A DNA stretch of 64,000 nucleotides from an uncultured Puniceicoccaceae bacterium (GCA_913044165.1 CAJWMY010000001.1:30468-94467), one strand, 5' to 3'; positions 10,831 to 21,120 are shown, counted from the first letter of the stretch. Made by a program: numbers and translations. Notes: generated by a model from the letters alone, not told the origin.

Positions 10831-11346
10831 CTATTTTGAATATAATTTATTTTCGAGTAGGCTAATCAGATCTTTAAATAAGCTAACATTTTCTTTACTC
10901 GCTTTTACAAGGCTTTTGTGGGCATCTAAAATATCAATAGCTTTGCAACGTTCAGCTTCTTCTAAGGCGGTGAGGGTATGGGTATTATTTTTTAGAGCAG
11001 TATTATAATTTACCACGGAGTCTTCAGTCTTAATAAAATTCTGTAACCCAAGATTATGGAAAAGCTCTTTGTTGCGTTTATTGAAATTTCTAACTATTAA
11101 ATTTGTGTCTTCGGTTGAGTCTTTAATTTTTAGACCAAGCCATGCAATAATCCCTAAAAAAGTACTATCCATTCCAGAGCAGCTCTCAAAGTCAATTATG
11201 TAATGTCTTATATTTTTTTCCAAAGACTTATCAATGAATTGCTTGAAAGTATTGGCGTTTGCGAAAGTAGCTTTCCCTTGAATTAGAATAAATGCTGAAT
11301 CTCTGTTTGTATTGACCAAAAAAGCAGGATTATTTGTATCTTTCAT
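10831..11346 (-). CDS. STAS-domain protein (anti-sigma factor antagonist-like)
   Basis: IIDFESCSGMDSTFLGIIAWLG resembles the RsbV/SpoIIAA phospho-serine loop; directly upstream of the SpoIIE-type phosphatase. Confidence 0.75.
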   Translation of the reverse strand: MKDTNNPAFLVNTNRDSAFILIQGKATFANANTFKQFIDKSLEKNIRHYIIDFESCSGMDSTFLGIIAWLGLKIKDSTEDTNLIVRNFNKRNKELFHNLGLQNFIKTEDSVVNYNTALKNNTHTLTALEEAERCKAIDILDAHKSLVKASKENVSLFKDLISLLENKLYSK

Positions 11347-11380
11347 AAGTCATGCATTTTTTATTTTTATTAAGAAATTA

Positions 11381-14098
11381 CTAATGATTTCTAATTAAAT
11401 CTTTTAAGACATAATTTAAAATACCACCATTATTATAATAACTAACTTCAATGGGCGTATCAATTCTTAATATAAGCTCTATTCTTTTTGAAATTTCATT
11501 CGGATAATCAATTTCAAGAATTAAATGCGCTCCAGGAGTTAAGACATCCGGTAGTTCACATAAAGAAAATGTTTCTTCGCCATTAAGTCCTAATGAATCG
11601 GCGCCATGTCCTTCTGGGAATTGTAGTGGCAGTACGCCCATTCCAATTAAATTACTTCGGTGAATGCGCTCAAAGCTTTTTGCAACTACCGCACAAACTC
11701 CTAGTAGTGAGGTGCCTTTTGCTGCCCAATCTCGGGAGCTTCCCATGCCATAATCTTCCCCGGCCAATATAATCAATCCAGTTCCTCTTTTCTTGTAAAT
11801 TTCACTAGCATCATAAATGTCCATTAGTTTGCCTTCTGGCATTAACTTAGTAAAGCCGCCTTCTTTGCCATCTGCCATTTGATTTTTGAAACGAATATTA
11901 GCAAAGGTACCTCTTGTCATTATTCGATCGTTGCCACGCCGAGATCCAAAGCTATTAAAATTTTCAAGTGATACGCCATGCTCAATAAGAAAACGTCCTG
12001 CCGGACTTTCAGGCTTTATAGCACCAGCCGGTGAAATATGGTCAGTCGTAATAGAATCTCCAACAATTGCTAATGGCTTCATTCCTTTCAATTTAGATAG
12101 AGAAGTGGCTTGATTTTTTCTAGCATCGAAGAAAGGTGGATTTTGAATGTAAGTTGAATTGGGATTCCAATCATAAGTTAAGCCCTGAGTGCTCGCTATG
12201 GCGTTCCATTCTTCATTGGCATTCTTTAAATCTCCATACTTAGATAGAAACATTTTTGGCTTAATACCGGAGCTAATTAAGGCATCGATTTCGCTTTGTT
12301 CGGGCCAGATATCTTTCAGAAAAACTTCTTGGCCCTGATCTCCTGTGCCTATTGATTCGTTATCTAGATTAATATTAATAGTTCCTGCTAACGCATAAGC
12401 CACTACCAAAGGCGGCGACATTAAGAAATTGGCTTTGATTGCTCCGTGAACACGGGCTTCAAAATTTCGATTTCCTGAGAGTACAGAGGCTGCAACAACA
12501 GAGTTTTTTTTCAGTGCGCTTTCAATGGTTGGTTCTAGCGGCCCTGAATTCCCAATGCATGTTGTACAGCCATATCCAACAAGATTAAAACCTAATTCAT
12601 CTAGGTAAGGCTGTAGATCCGTTTCTTTTAAATAATCAGTGACAACTCTAGAGCCAGGAGCGAGAGATGATTTTACCAGGGGATTCACTTTTAGTCCTAG
12701 TTGGCAGGCTTTTTTTGCAACTAAACCAGCAGCAATCATTACAGAAGGATTTGATGTATTTGTGCAGCTAGTAATTGCAGCAATAAGGACTTGACCATGC
12801 TTTAATTTTTGCCTCCTAGAATTAGACTTAAGTGATGGTAGGTCGATTTCATACTCTTCATCTAGTACAGATTGGGAAAGGTTAAATCCACCATCGTCAA
12901 TGGATAAGTCTATAAGTTCTTTGAATCGACTTTTCAGATCAGGTACAGTAATTCGGTCTTGTGGTCTTTTGGGACCTGCCACGGCAGGCACAATTTCAGA
13001 AAGGTTTAAATCTAAAGTTTTCGTGTACTTAATAGTATCTTTAGCTGGAATGCCAAAAAGGCCTTGTGCTTTTAGATAAGATTTAATTTGAGAAATTTTC
13101 TCATTACTTCTTCCAGTAAGCTCTAAATACTCTAATGATTTTTCATCTACGGGGAAAAATCCCATCGTAGCTCCATACTCAGGGGCCATGTTAGAAATAG
13201 TAGCTCTATCAGCAAGGCTTAAATTTCTAGAACCATCTCCGTGAAATTCTACAAATTTCCCCACAACTTTTTCCGCGCGCAATAGCTCCGTGATTCTTAA
13301 GGTTAGGTCTGTAGCGGTAGCGCCTCTCGGAAGAGCGCCTTCTAGATTTACTCCAATCACTTCTGGCGTTTTGAAGTAAACGGGCTGACCTAACATTGCA
13401 GATTCAGCTTCAATCCCGCCTACACCCCATCCAACGATCCCTAATCCATTTATCATAGTTGTATGAGAGTCTGTTCCAACGAGCGAATCAGGGTATAAAA
13501 GTCCATCTTTTTCGAAAACAACGCGTGCTAGGTGTTCTAGATTTACTTGGTGAACAATCCCAATTGATGGAGGGACAACATTAAATGTTTTAAATGCTTG
13601 CTGACCCCATTTGAGAAATTCATAGCGTTCTTTGTTACGCTTAAATTCCATTTGTAAATTTGCTTTAAACGCTTCTCCCGTACCAGCTCGGTCGACTTGA
13701 ACGGAATGATCAATTACTAAGTCTACAGGAACAAGAGGTTCAATAATTGATGGATCTTTCCCTTGAGCATGAGCTGCATCTCTCATTGCTGCAAGATCAA
13801 CAAGTAAGGGGACGCCAGTAAAGTCTTGTAATATAACCCTTGAAACAACGAAAGGAATTTCGGCATCGCTTGGAGATTCAGCATTCCAGCTGGCTAGGTT
13901 TATAACATCTTGTTTGGTAATTCGGTCTCCATCACAATTCCTAAGGACAGATTCAAGGACAATTCGAATGCTGACAGGAAGCTCTTTAATAGAGATTCCC
14001 TCTAAGCTTTCCTCCAAAGCACTAAGGCTATAATAATCTTTATTGTTGAGTGAGCGAAGCGCATTAAATGGGTCTTGAGTATTTTTCATAACCAGCAC
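11381..14098 (-). CDS. acnA: Aconitate hydratase AcnA
   Basis: [88 protein letters not shown]. Confidence 0.97.
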   Translation of the reverse strand: MLVMKNTQDPFNALRSLNNKDYYSLSALEESLEGISIKELPVSIRIVLESVLRNCDGDRITKQDVINLASWNAESPSDAEIPFVVSRVILQDFTGVPLLVDLAAMRDAAHAQGKDPSIIEPLVPVDLVIDHSVQVDRAGTGEAFKANLQMEFKRNKERYEFLKWGQQAFKTFNVVPPSIGIVHQVNLEHLARVVFEKDGLLYPDSLVGTDSHTTMINGLGIVGWGVGGIEAESAMLGQPVYFKTPEVIGVNLEGALPRGATATDLTLRITELLRAEKVVGKFVEFHGDGSRNLSLADRATISNMAPEYGATMGFFPVDEKSLEYLELTGRSNEKISQIKSYLKAQGLFGIPAKDTIKYTKTLDLNLSEIVPAVAGPKRPQDRITVPDLKSRFKELIDLSIDDGGFNLSQSVLDEEYEIDLPSLKSNSRRQKLKHGQVLIAAITSCTNTSNPSVMIAAGLVAKKACQLGLKVNPLVKSSLAPGSRVVTDYLKETDLQPYLDELGFNLVGYGCTTCIGNSGPLEPTIESALKKNSVVAASVLSGNRNFEARVHGAIKANFLMSPPLVVAYALAGTININLDNESIGTGDQGQEVFLKDIWPEQSEIDALISSGIKPKMFLSKYGDLKNANEEWNAIASTQGLTYDWNPNSTYIQNPPFFDARKNQATSLSKLKGMKPLAIVGDSITTDHISPAGAIKPESPAGRFLIEHGVSLENFNSFGSRRGNDRIMTRGTFANIRFKNQMADGKEGGFTKLMPEGKLMDIYDASEIYKKRGTGLIILAGEDYGMGSSRDWAAKGTSLLGVCAVVAKSFERIHRSNLIGMGVLPLQFPEGHGADSLGLNGEETFSLCELPDVLTPGAHLILEIDYPNEISKRIELILRIDTPIEVSYYNNGGILNYVLKDLIRNH

Positions 14099-14156
14099 AT
14101 TAATAAAAGATTGTTTATTGCCTATTGTGCAAGCTTACTCTTCAATAAAGAGCTAT

Positions 14157-14190
14157 AAAAAGCCCTTTAATTTTGAAGAAGGCTTTTTAT
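14157..14190 (-). terminator. Intrinsic terminator downstream of the repeat-protein gene
   Basis: Inverted repeat AAAAAGCC...GGCTTTTT (14157-14164 / 14181-14188) with a T-rich tract on the minus-strand transcript; lies between the end of the 14205-15737 ORF and acnA. Confidence 0.6.
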
Positions 14191-14204
14191 TTTATTAAGA
14201 AATA

Positions 14205-15737
14205 CTAAGCAACGGGGCTTATGATAAAAGGTTCTTCAATTGGGGTTGGGATTGGCTCAATTTCAACTTCAGGTTCAACTTCAACTTCAGGTTCAACTTC
14301 AACTTCAGGTTCAACTTCAACCTCAGGTTCAACTTCAACTTCAGGTTCGACTTCAACTACTTCGACCTCTGGCTGAATCTCAGCTTCAGTGCCAGATACC
14401 ATCCCTTGGGCAGTTGAATCTGTAATTTCTTGGACATCTAGCTCATTTATAATAGCTGCCTCAACCGATCCTTGCGTGGAGCCAAATGCAGCAGCATCAG
14501 AAATTTCAGTAACATCCACACCATATTCAGTTGCAGCGTTGGTGACGCCTTCTCCAATACCAGATGCAGCAGCTTCAACAGCTAAAGTAACTTCCGTATT
14601 TATTTCGATAGCTGTATTAATGGTGCTAGAGGCTGATCCAGATGCCGATGCGGCAGTTACATTTACCGGGCTTATATTTGCATTAACAGCTCCTTCAACA
14701 GCTCCTTCGGTTGTACCAGAAGCTACAGAAGAAATAATATCATTAACATCAATTTGTTCTAGTTTTACTGGGTCGAGGATAATTCTTTTGTGGATTCCAA
14801 GGGCAGTGGCAGCTTTAATTGCACCAGTAGTAGCACCAGCAGAAGAGGCTTCAGCAATTTGATTAAGAGTTGAATTGTCAACTTCACTCGCAACAAAGCT
14901 AATAGCTCCACTCGTTGTAGCCTTACTAGCAGTTTTAGCAACCATAAGTACTGATTCAATTCCAACTTCTGTAATTTCGGCCAATTGTCCAATTGAAGCT
15001 TCGACAGCACCCTCAGCAGCACCCATTGAAACTGCATTTGAAATTGTAACTAAATCTATATTTTTCTCTATCGCAATCTTCATAGATGTAGCAGAAATTG
15101 TTTTTGCTGTAGCATTAACTATGTCAGTTATGTCTATGTTGTTTTTTGTAGCCGATTCATAACTTCCGGCTATTAAACCAGATGCAGCAGCCGAGACTAT
15201 TTCTGTTATATCCAAGAAAGATTCAGATGATAAATCGATGACGGCTTCAGTTGCACCTGCAGCTACAGAATCTACGATATCAGTAGTGTTTTCAGCGGAG
15301 GCATTAATCGCTCCATAAACTGTTCCAGAAACAATCCATTCTGTTACATCTGCGACATCAAGGCTTTTACTTATAGCATCTTCTACAAAAATCTCTGTAA
15401 TTGTATTAGATGCTGTAAAGACTACATTTGATAAGTCTTTATTTCCTTCAATCGCATACTCGATGATTGCTTCAGAAAGTGCACTAGCTTGATTTTCAAA
15501 ACCTATTTCATTTCTAATATCGTCGCTATTAATTACAGATTTTAGAAAAGACTCTAAGGAATTAGCATCCTCTACATTTATTTCGAGCTCTTCGAGGACA
15601 ATCTTAATATCACTAGCATTAGTAGACGCTAATTTTTTAGTCTGCTCGGTGGTTAAAATTGGAGTAGAAAAATTTTGCGAATATAGGCTAAAACTCAATG
15701 CAAAAAATATTAATAGAAGTATTTTTAAAAATCTCAT
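14205..15737 (-). CDS. Secreted protein of ~13 degenerate 26-aa repeats with (EVEVEP)n acidic tail; function unknown
   Basis: Signal peptide MRFLKILLLIFFALSFSLYSQ; repeated pattern [IV]xxAAASGxxxGAxxAAxxxxxDVTE; C-terminal EVEVEP hexapeptide repeats. Confidence 0.85.
   Translation of the reverse strand: MRFLKILLLIFFALSFSLYSQNFSTPILTTEQTKKLASTNASDIKIVLEELEINVEDANSLESFLKSVINSDDIRNEIGFENQASALSEAIIEYAIEGNKDLSNVVFTASNTITEIFVEDAISKSLDVADVTEWIVSGTVYGAINASAENTTDIVDSVAAGATEAVIDLSSESFLDITEIVSAAASGLIAGSYESATKNNIDITDIVNATAKTISATSMKIAIEKNIDLVTISNAVSMGAAEGAVEASIGQLAEITEVGIESVLMVAKTASKATTSGAISFVASEVDNSTLNQIAEASSAGATTGAIKAATALGIHKRIILDPVKLEQIDVNDIISSVASGTTEGAVEGAVNANISPVNVTAASASGSASSTINTAIEINTEVTLAVEAAASGIGEGVTNAATEYGVDVTEISDAAAFGSTQGSVEAAIINELDVQEITDSTAQGMVSGTEAEIQPEVEVVEVEPEVEVEPEVEVEPEVEVEPEVEVEPEVEIEPIPTPIEEPFIISPVA
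14253..14360. repeat. 18-bp tandem repeat, four near-exact copies plus two degenerate flanking copies
   Basis: Unit AGGTTCAACTTCAACTTC at 14271, 14289, 14307 (one C change) and 14325; degenerate copies at 14253 and 14343. Encodes EVEVEP on the minus strand. Confidence 0.9.
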
Positions 15738-15812
15738 TGTAAAAAATATGTAGTCTTATAGTACAATAAGAAATACATTTTTCATCAAGCATTATTTTGA
15801 CTTATTTGTACT

Positions 15813-16634
15813 GTGACAAGATTTAGGCCGTGTATTGATTTGCACCTCGGAAGGGTAAAGCAAATAGTTGGAGCATCCTTTACAGATGACCTTTCTAATA
15901 CTTTTGTCGAGAGTAGTAATAATAAGACAATTGTTAATCATATTAGCAATCACTCTGCCTCTGATTTTGCCTCATTGTATGCCAAGGATAATCTTACTGG
16001 AGGGCACATGATATTGCTTGGTTTAAAGTCCGCTAGCGAGTCCGCAGCCATTAAAGCTTTGCAGTCTTTTCCTGGAGGGTTGCAAATCGGCGGGGGAATA
16101 ACTATTGAAAATGGGAAAAGGTGGTTAGATTATGGCGCCTCAAAAGTTATAGTAACTTCTTGGCTATTTAGCCAAGAAGGCAATTTTAATAATGAGCGCT
16201 TAAAGTCATTATCAGGATTTTTAGGGAAAGAATCGATTGTGGTGGACTTAAGCTGCAAGATTGAAAAATCAAATCCCGAAACCTGGCGGGTGATGAAAGA
16301 TCATTGGCAAACCCCAACAAATTTAATAATCAATAAAGAGACGCTTTCGGGCTTGTCGGAATATTGTTCGGAATTTTTGGTCCATTCCGCAGACTTTGAA
16401 GGCAAATGCCAAGGCATTGATGAATTATTAGTTCAATATTTAGGCGAACATTGTCCAATTCCAATTACTTATGCCGGCGGTGTTAATTCAATGCTAGATC
16501 TAGAACTAATTGATAGACTAAGTAAAGGACGAGTTGACGTCACGATTGGTTCCGCTCTTGATTTATTTGGCGGAGGGTTAATTAAATATAAAGATTGCAT
16601 TTCTTGGAATAATCGCAATCAAAGTAAAAATTAG
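15813..16634 (+). CDS. hisA: Phosphoribosylformimino-5-aminoimidazole carboxamide ribotide isomerase, eukaryotic (HIS6) type
   Basis: RFRPCIDLHLGRVKQIVGASFTDD...YGASKVIVTSWLFSQEGNF...SIVVDLSC...GIDELLVQYL...YAGGVNSMLDLELIDRLSKGRVDVTIGSALDLFGGGLIKYKDCISWN matches the remembered pattern of fungal/plant HIS6. Confidence 0.85.
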   Translation: MTRFRPCIDLHLGRVKQIVGASFTDDLSNTFVESSNNKTIVNHISNHSASDFASLYAKDNLTGGHMILLGLKSASESAAIKALQSFPGGLQIGGGITIENGKRWLDYGASKVIVTSWLFSQEGNFNNERLKSLSGFLGKESIVVDLSCKIEKSNPETWRVMKDHWQTPTNLIINKETLSGLSEYCSEFLVHSADFEGKCQGIDELLVQYLGEHCPIPITYAGGVNSMLDLELIDRLSKGRVDVTIGSALDLFGGGLIKYKDCISWNNRNQSKN

Positions 16635-16650
16635 TATTTACTTTATTTTT

Positions 16651-16911
16651 ATGGAAATTTTAAGCATCAAGTTTTTAATATTTGTTTTTCAGTTGGGTGT
16701 AGCATTTATTCCATTTGTGATTGGAGGTCGGTTGCTTTCTTTCTCTAACGATCAAAAAATTAAGATCAAAACAAAGATCTCGCAAAAATTATTTGGGGAT
16801 CCAAGACTTTTAAAATTACCGGCTTTTAATATGGTCCTCCGGTTTTTAGCCGTAATCTTTTTTTTAATAGGAGCTTTTTTTGCTCTAATTTTCTTTCTCT
16901 ACAATTTTTAA
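16651..16911 (+). CDS. Small membrane protein of unknown function
   Basis: 86-aa ORF in the same orientation as the neighbours; two predicted hydrophobic segments. Confidence 0.5.
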   Translation: MEILSIKFLIFVFQLGVAFIPFVIGGRLLSFSNDQKIKIKTKISQKLFGDPRLLKLPAFNMVLRFLAVIFFLIGAFFALIFFLYNF

Positions 16912-16928
16912 ATATCGACTGAATATAG

Positions 16929-18452
16929 ATGGTCTGGACGCTCTTACTAATATTCTTAATTGCAGGAACCGTTAGTTCTTGGATGTTTATTTCGCTTTTT
17001 CTAAATTCCAAGTGGAGTAGGATTTTTTATTCAGATCCTCAAGCGCACCATACTCATACGGAACAAACCTCTCGTATTGGAGGATTGGGAATTTTTATTG
17101 GATTTCTTTTGAGCTTTGGGCTCTTATTTTTTATTTTTGATATAAAAAGCTCTATAATTTCAAATTTGTATGGAATCTTTTTTGGTGCTTTGGCTTGTTT
17201 TGCATTAGGCTTAATTGACGACCTAAAATCTATAGATGCGAAATTTAAGTTAATGATTCAAATCTTAATTGCTGTATTTGCTCATCAATCAGGGTTAGCG
17301 ATAGATCGTTTGATGGTTCCTTTTCTAGACTTAGAACTAGACCTAACGGCAGTCAGCCTAATTTTAACGATTATATGGTTTGTTTCTATTATTAACCTTA
17401 TAAATTTAATAGATGGCCTTGATGGACTAGCTGGAGGCATCGGACTAATGCTGATGGTGTTATTAGTATTCTTAAGTGCGGAGAAAGGGATTAGCCCAAG
17501 TACTTTTCTTGCTTTAGGTATGGCTGGTGCAATTTTTGGGTTTCTAATTCACAATTTCCCTCCAGCAAGAGTTTATATGGGAGATGCAGGTGCTTACACT
17601 ATCGGATTTGTGATTGCTGGTTTAGCTTTGATGAATTTTCAAAAAGGTGCCGTCATCGCGGCTCTTTTAGGGCCTATGATGGCAATGGCTTTGCCTATTT
17701 TAGATGTTCTTTTCGCACTTTTTAGAAGAAGCATGCAAGGGCTTCCTCTCTTTAGGGCGGATAAGGAACATATTCATCACAAATTAATCCGAGCCGGATT
17801 ATCAAGGCAAAAGACAGTTTTAGTATTGTATGCACTCTCCATGCTTGCTCTAGTTGGCGGAATTTTAGTTTTTTCAAACCAAGGACGCTTTTTCCCCATA
17901 TTTTTAGGTTTTTCTAGCGTAATAGTGATTTTTGCAATTAAGGCATACGGGAATCCAGGGATTTATCTCAAGCAATTATTATTTGACTCAGTTAATGCTC
18001 GTTACGAAACACAAAATGCAATTCGACTTTCAAAATGGTTTATTAACGAAATTGACCGAATGCGAAATGGGTCTGATTTTTGGAATGACTACAAATGGTT
18101 TTTGAAGAAACTTGGGTTTAATCAAGCGAGGATTATACTCGGGAGCGGTGAAAAACTTTATCAGTACAATCTAGATAGGCAGTTTACAGAACTAGATAAA
18201 AGAGACTTTTTTATTTCAGAAGCTTTGACGATAAACCCCTTTCGGAATGAAGATTCAATTCAATTTTGGGGTGATAGAGATCGTTTTTCTGAAAGGCGCT
18301 TTCAGCTTAATTCAGAAATTGCCCATGAAGCTTTTGTAGCCGCCCAAAATCGATGGAAAGATCTAAACAAAAGCGAGTATAAGTTTGATGCCCAAGCATC
18401 TCGGCATGAGAATCTAAAAATTGAAAAAGCGCGGAATTTATATTTGCCTTAA
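16929..18452 (+). CDS. Undecaprenyl-phosphate N-acetylglucosaminyl-1-phosphate transferase-like (WecA/TagO/GT4 MraY family) with C-terminal extension
   Basis: Multi-TM; NLIDGLDGLAGGI, PPARVYMGDAGAYTIGF, RADKEHIHHKLIRAGLS motifs. Confidence 0.88.
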   Translation: MVWTLLLIFLIAGTVSSWMFISLFLNSKWSRIFYSDPQAHHTHTEQTSRIGGLGIFIGFLLSFGLLFFIFDIKSSIISNLYGIFFGALACFALGLIDDLKSIDAKFKLMIQILIAVFAHQSGLAIDRLMVPFLDLELDLTAVSLILTIIWFVSIINLINLIDGLDGLAGGIGLMLMVLLVFLSAEKGISPSTFLALGMAGAIFGFLIHNFPPARVYMGDAGAYTIGFVIAGLALMNFQKGAVIAALLGPMMAMALPILDVLFALFRRSMQGLPLFRADKEHIHHKLIRAGLSRQKTVLVLYALSMLALVGGILVFSNQGRFFPIFLGFSSVIVIFAIKAYGNPGIYLKQLLFDSVNARYETQNAIRLSKWFINEIDRMRNGSDFWNDYKWFLKKLGFNQARIILGSGEKLYQYNLDRQFTELDKRDFFISEALTINPFRNEDSIQFWGDRDRFSERRFQLNSEIAHEAFVAAQNRWKDLNKSEYKFDAQASRHENLKIEKARNLYLP

Positions 18453-18534
18453 GTAATAATCGCCTCCTCCAACTTAAACTTGAAGATTATTAAGAATTGA
18501 GTCCGGTAAGCTTTAGATTAATAGTATTTGTTAA

Positions 18535-20046
18535 ATGTTTAAGAGAGTAAATAGGCATCGGAACATTACTATACCAATTGCATTAAGGGAGTGGCTTGTT
18601 TGCATCTTCGCTACCTTGACTCTTGTGTTTACAGCATGGTCCTTAGGTGGTTATAAAACTTGGGCGTTACATCTTTTGTTTATAGGCGGCTTGGTAACAT
18701 TTTTAGCCAGTGTTTTACCTATGCCAAGATCATGGAATGGCTATGACCAACAGCATGGAAATTTAAAGAATTTTAAACGCCTTTTATTACAGCCATTCTT
18801 CTGGGCCGGTCTGTTCTTCCTGGTCTATATTTTAATCCAATATTTCAATCCATCTATTGTTCAGGTTTTTGGTGAAAATTCATGGTGGGTTGAGCGCATG
18901 AATCCTCCTTTAGCCGGGAGTTTGCCTTCTAGTGTCAAGGCAGATTACGAAACCATGAATGCTTTGCGAACACTTGTTATCCAAGCATCTTCCATAAGTT
19001 TGGCATGTGGTATTTTGTTAGGCATACAGAGAAGGAAAACCGCCTTAATTATTCTTTGGTCTTTTGTCACTTCGGCTGTGATGATGGGATTTGTTGCTAT
19101 ATTGCAAAAGCTTTCTTGTCCCGATAAAATATTGTGGATAGTCGATGTTGTTAATAAGCATCCATGGGGCACCTTTGCTTATCGTAATCAAGCGGCGGCA
19201 TATTTAATTTTGGCTACAATCATCTCATGCCTTCTTTATTTCTATCATATTAGAACTCCTAAAAATCTGAATACTTCACCCACAAGGGATGGCCCGCATT
19301 TGTTGTGTTTGTTATATATTTTCATACTTTTTTCTTCAATATGGCTGGCCTTATCTCGAGGTGGGATAGTAATAGCAAGTTTCCTGGTATTAGCTTTTTT
19401 GATTTTAGCTTTATTTAAAACTATTTTTGATTATCGATTTTATAGAGATTGGTTTCCAGTATGTTTGTTAGTATCTATATTTTTTGGAAGTAGTTTATTT
19501 GTTGTGCAACTTTCAGATTGGGATGCTATTAATAAGAGGATTAAGCATTTTAAACAAATTGAAACCAACATTGAAACATATGATCGAACTTTATCATCTG
19601 CTGCGACTTGGGATATGGCTCAAGATCGCTTAGTCTTTGGCTGGGGAGCAGGATCATTTAGATATATTTTTCCGATATACCAAAAAAATTATGAAACAAT
19701 ATGGTATCATTGGAAATCTAAGAAAAGAGGGTGGCAGGGAAGAAGAATTTATAATTATGCCCACAACGATTGGCTTCAATTTCTTTCGGAATATGGAGCC
19801 CTAGGATGTTTGTTTCTCGTAGGAATGTTTTTGTGCCTGGTTGTTCCCGCCGTAAATTTGTTTATTTTCGCTAAATCAGCTGGAAGTTTAATGTTAATTG
19901 GGGTATTCCTTATATTCATTCATAATTTTGTCGATTTCATCTTTAGTAGCCCTGCTTATTGGGTCGCTTTTTTCGGAAGCCTTTTTCTTATTTTAAAGCT
20001 ATTTCAGTTAGATAATAAAGCTTTCAAAGATCTGGGTAATTTATAA
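18535..20046 (+). CDS. O-antigen ligase/polymerase-like membrane protein (Wzy_C family)
   Basis: Multi-TM; SSIWLALSRGGIVIASFLVL and GWGAGSFRYIFPIYQ...YAHNDWLQFLSEYGALG typical of Wzy_C/WaaL. Confidence 0.8.
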   Translation: MFKRVNRHRNITIPIALREWLVCIFATLTLVFTAWSLGGYKTWALHLLFIGGLVTFLASVLPMPRSWNGYDQQHGNLKNFKRLLLQPFFWAGLFFLVYILIQYFNPSIVQVFGENSWWVERMNPPLAGSLPSSVKADYETMNALRTLVIQASSISLACGILLGIQRRKTALIILWSFVTSAVMMGFVAILQKLSCPDKILWIVDVVNKHPWGTFAYRNQAAAYLILATIISCLLYFYHIRTPKNLNTSPTRDGPHLLCLLYIFILFSSIWLALSRGGIVIASFLVLAFLILALFKTIFDYRFYRDWFPVCLLVSIFFGSSLFVVQLSDWDAINKRIKHFKQIETNIETYDRTLSSAATWDMAQDRLVFGWGAGSFRYIFPIYQKNYETIWYHWKSKKRGWQGRRIYNYAHNDWLQFLSEYGALGCLFLVGMFLCLVVPAVNLFIFAKSAGSLMLIGVFLIFIHNFVDFIFSSPAYWVAFFGSLFLILKLFQLDNKAFKDLGNL

Positions 20047-20141
20047 TCCTGAAGAATGGGCTCTAGCTCTAATATTTATTTAATCACTTTCTTAAATATT
20101 TAAGCCTTGTGAAGTAGGGGCGCTTAATTAACTTATTCCCT

Positions 20142-21095
20142 TTGTTTATGAATATCTTACTTACAGGCTGTGCTGGATTTATTGGCTCTCATACTCTTCA
20201 AAAGGCCCTTGAGGATGGGCACAGAGTTATTGGGGTAGATAATTTTGACCCTTTTTATTCTAGGGAAGTTAAAAATCAAAATCTCTGTAATGTTAGTTCT
20301 GAAAATTTTGAACTGATTGAAGCTGACTTAGCTGATCTAGAAACCTACCAAAAAATTGATTTCATGAATGAGGATCTTTCTTTTGATGCAATAATTCATT
20401 TGGCAGCAAAAGCGGGTGTCAGACCATCTATAGAAGATCCTTTAGGCTACCAGAGATCAAACGTCATAGCCACACAGAACCTTCTCGAATATGCAAAAAA
20501 ACATTCTATTAAACAATTTGTCTTTGCTTCATCATCATCTGTTTATGGCGTTAATCCAAATGTGCCTTGGAAAGAAAATGATTTGGTACTTCAGCCGATA
20601 AGTCCTTATGCGAGCACTAAAGTTAGTTGTGAACTCATGGGCCATGTCTATTCTCAGCTTTATAACATTCGGTTTCTTGGACTTCGCTTTTTTACAGTCT
20701 ATGGTCCTCGACAAAGGCCCGATTTGGCCATAAACAAATTTTTTCGTCTGATTAATGAAGGAGAACAGATCCCTTTTTTTGGTGATGGCACAACGCGTAG
20801 GGATTATACTTATATCGATGACATTGTTAATGGAATTATGAGGGCTCTTGTTTATAATAAATCTAATTATGAGATTTTTAATTTAGGTAATGATCAGACG
20901 GTCACACTTACTGAATTGATTGAAACGATTGAGTTAGAGATGGGACAAAAAGCTATTATCGATAAAAAGCCAGATCAAGCTGGAGATGTCCCTCAAACAT
21001 GGGCAGACATTAGCAAGGCTAAAAGCCTTCTAGGCTATATGCCAAAAACAAGTTTTAAAGAAGGTATTGAAAAATATTACGCCTCTTTAAGATAA
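20142..21095 (+). CDS. NAD-dependent epimerase/dehydratase (UDP-glucuronate epimerase-like)
   Basis: LLTGCAGFIGSHTLQKALEDGHRVIGVDNFDPFYSREVK, SSSSVYG, SPYASTKVSCE, RFFTVYGPRQRPDLA. Confidence 0.85.
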   Translation: MFMNILLTGCAGFIGSHTLQKALEDGHRVIGVDNFDPFYSREVKNQNLCNVSSENFELIEADLADLETYQKIDFMNEDLSFDAIIHLAAKAGVRPSIEDPLGYQRSNVIATQNLLEYAKKHSIKQFVFASSSSVYGVNPNVPWKENDLVLQPISPYASTKVSCELMGHVYSQLYNIRFLGLRFFTVYGPRQRPDLAINKFFRLINEGEQIPFFGDGTTRRDYTYIDDIVNGIMRALVYNKSNYEIFNLGNDQTVTLTELIETIELEMGQKAIIDKKPDQAGDVPQTWADISKAKSLLGYMPKTSFKEGIEKYYASLR

Positions 21096-21120
21096 AATCT
21101 TCAGCCTTATTAGTAATAAA

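Noticed and set aside
14240-15162. Several ORFs (14240-14425 +, 14389-14862 +, 14765-15037 -, 14875-15162 +) over the repeat-protein gene
   Set aside because: Low-complexity shadow ORFs produced by the repetitive codons of the real minus-strand gene.
20047-20141. Possible JUMPstart/ops element upstream of glycan genes
   Set aside because: Inspected for the GGCGGTAGCGTG-like ops motif; only a weak gtaggggcgctt string is present, not convincing.
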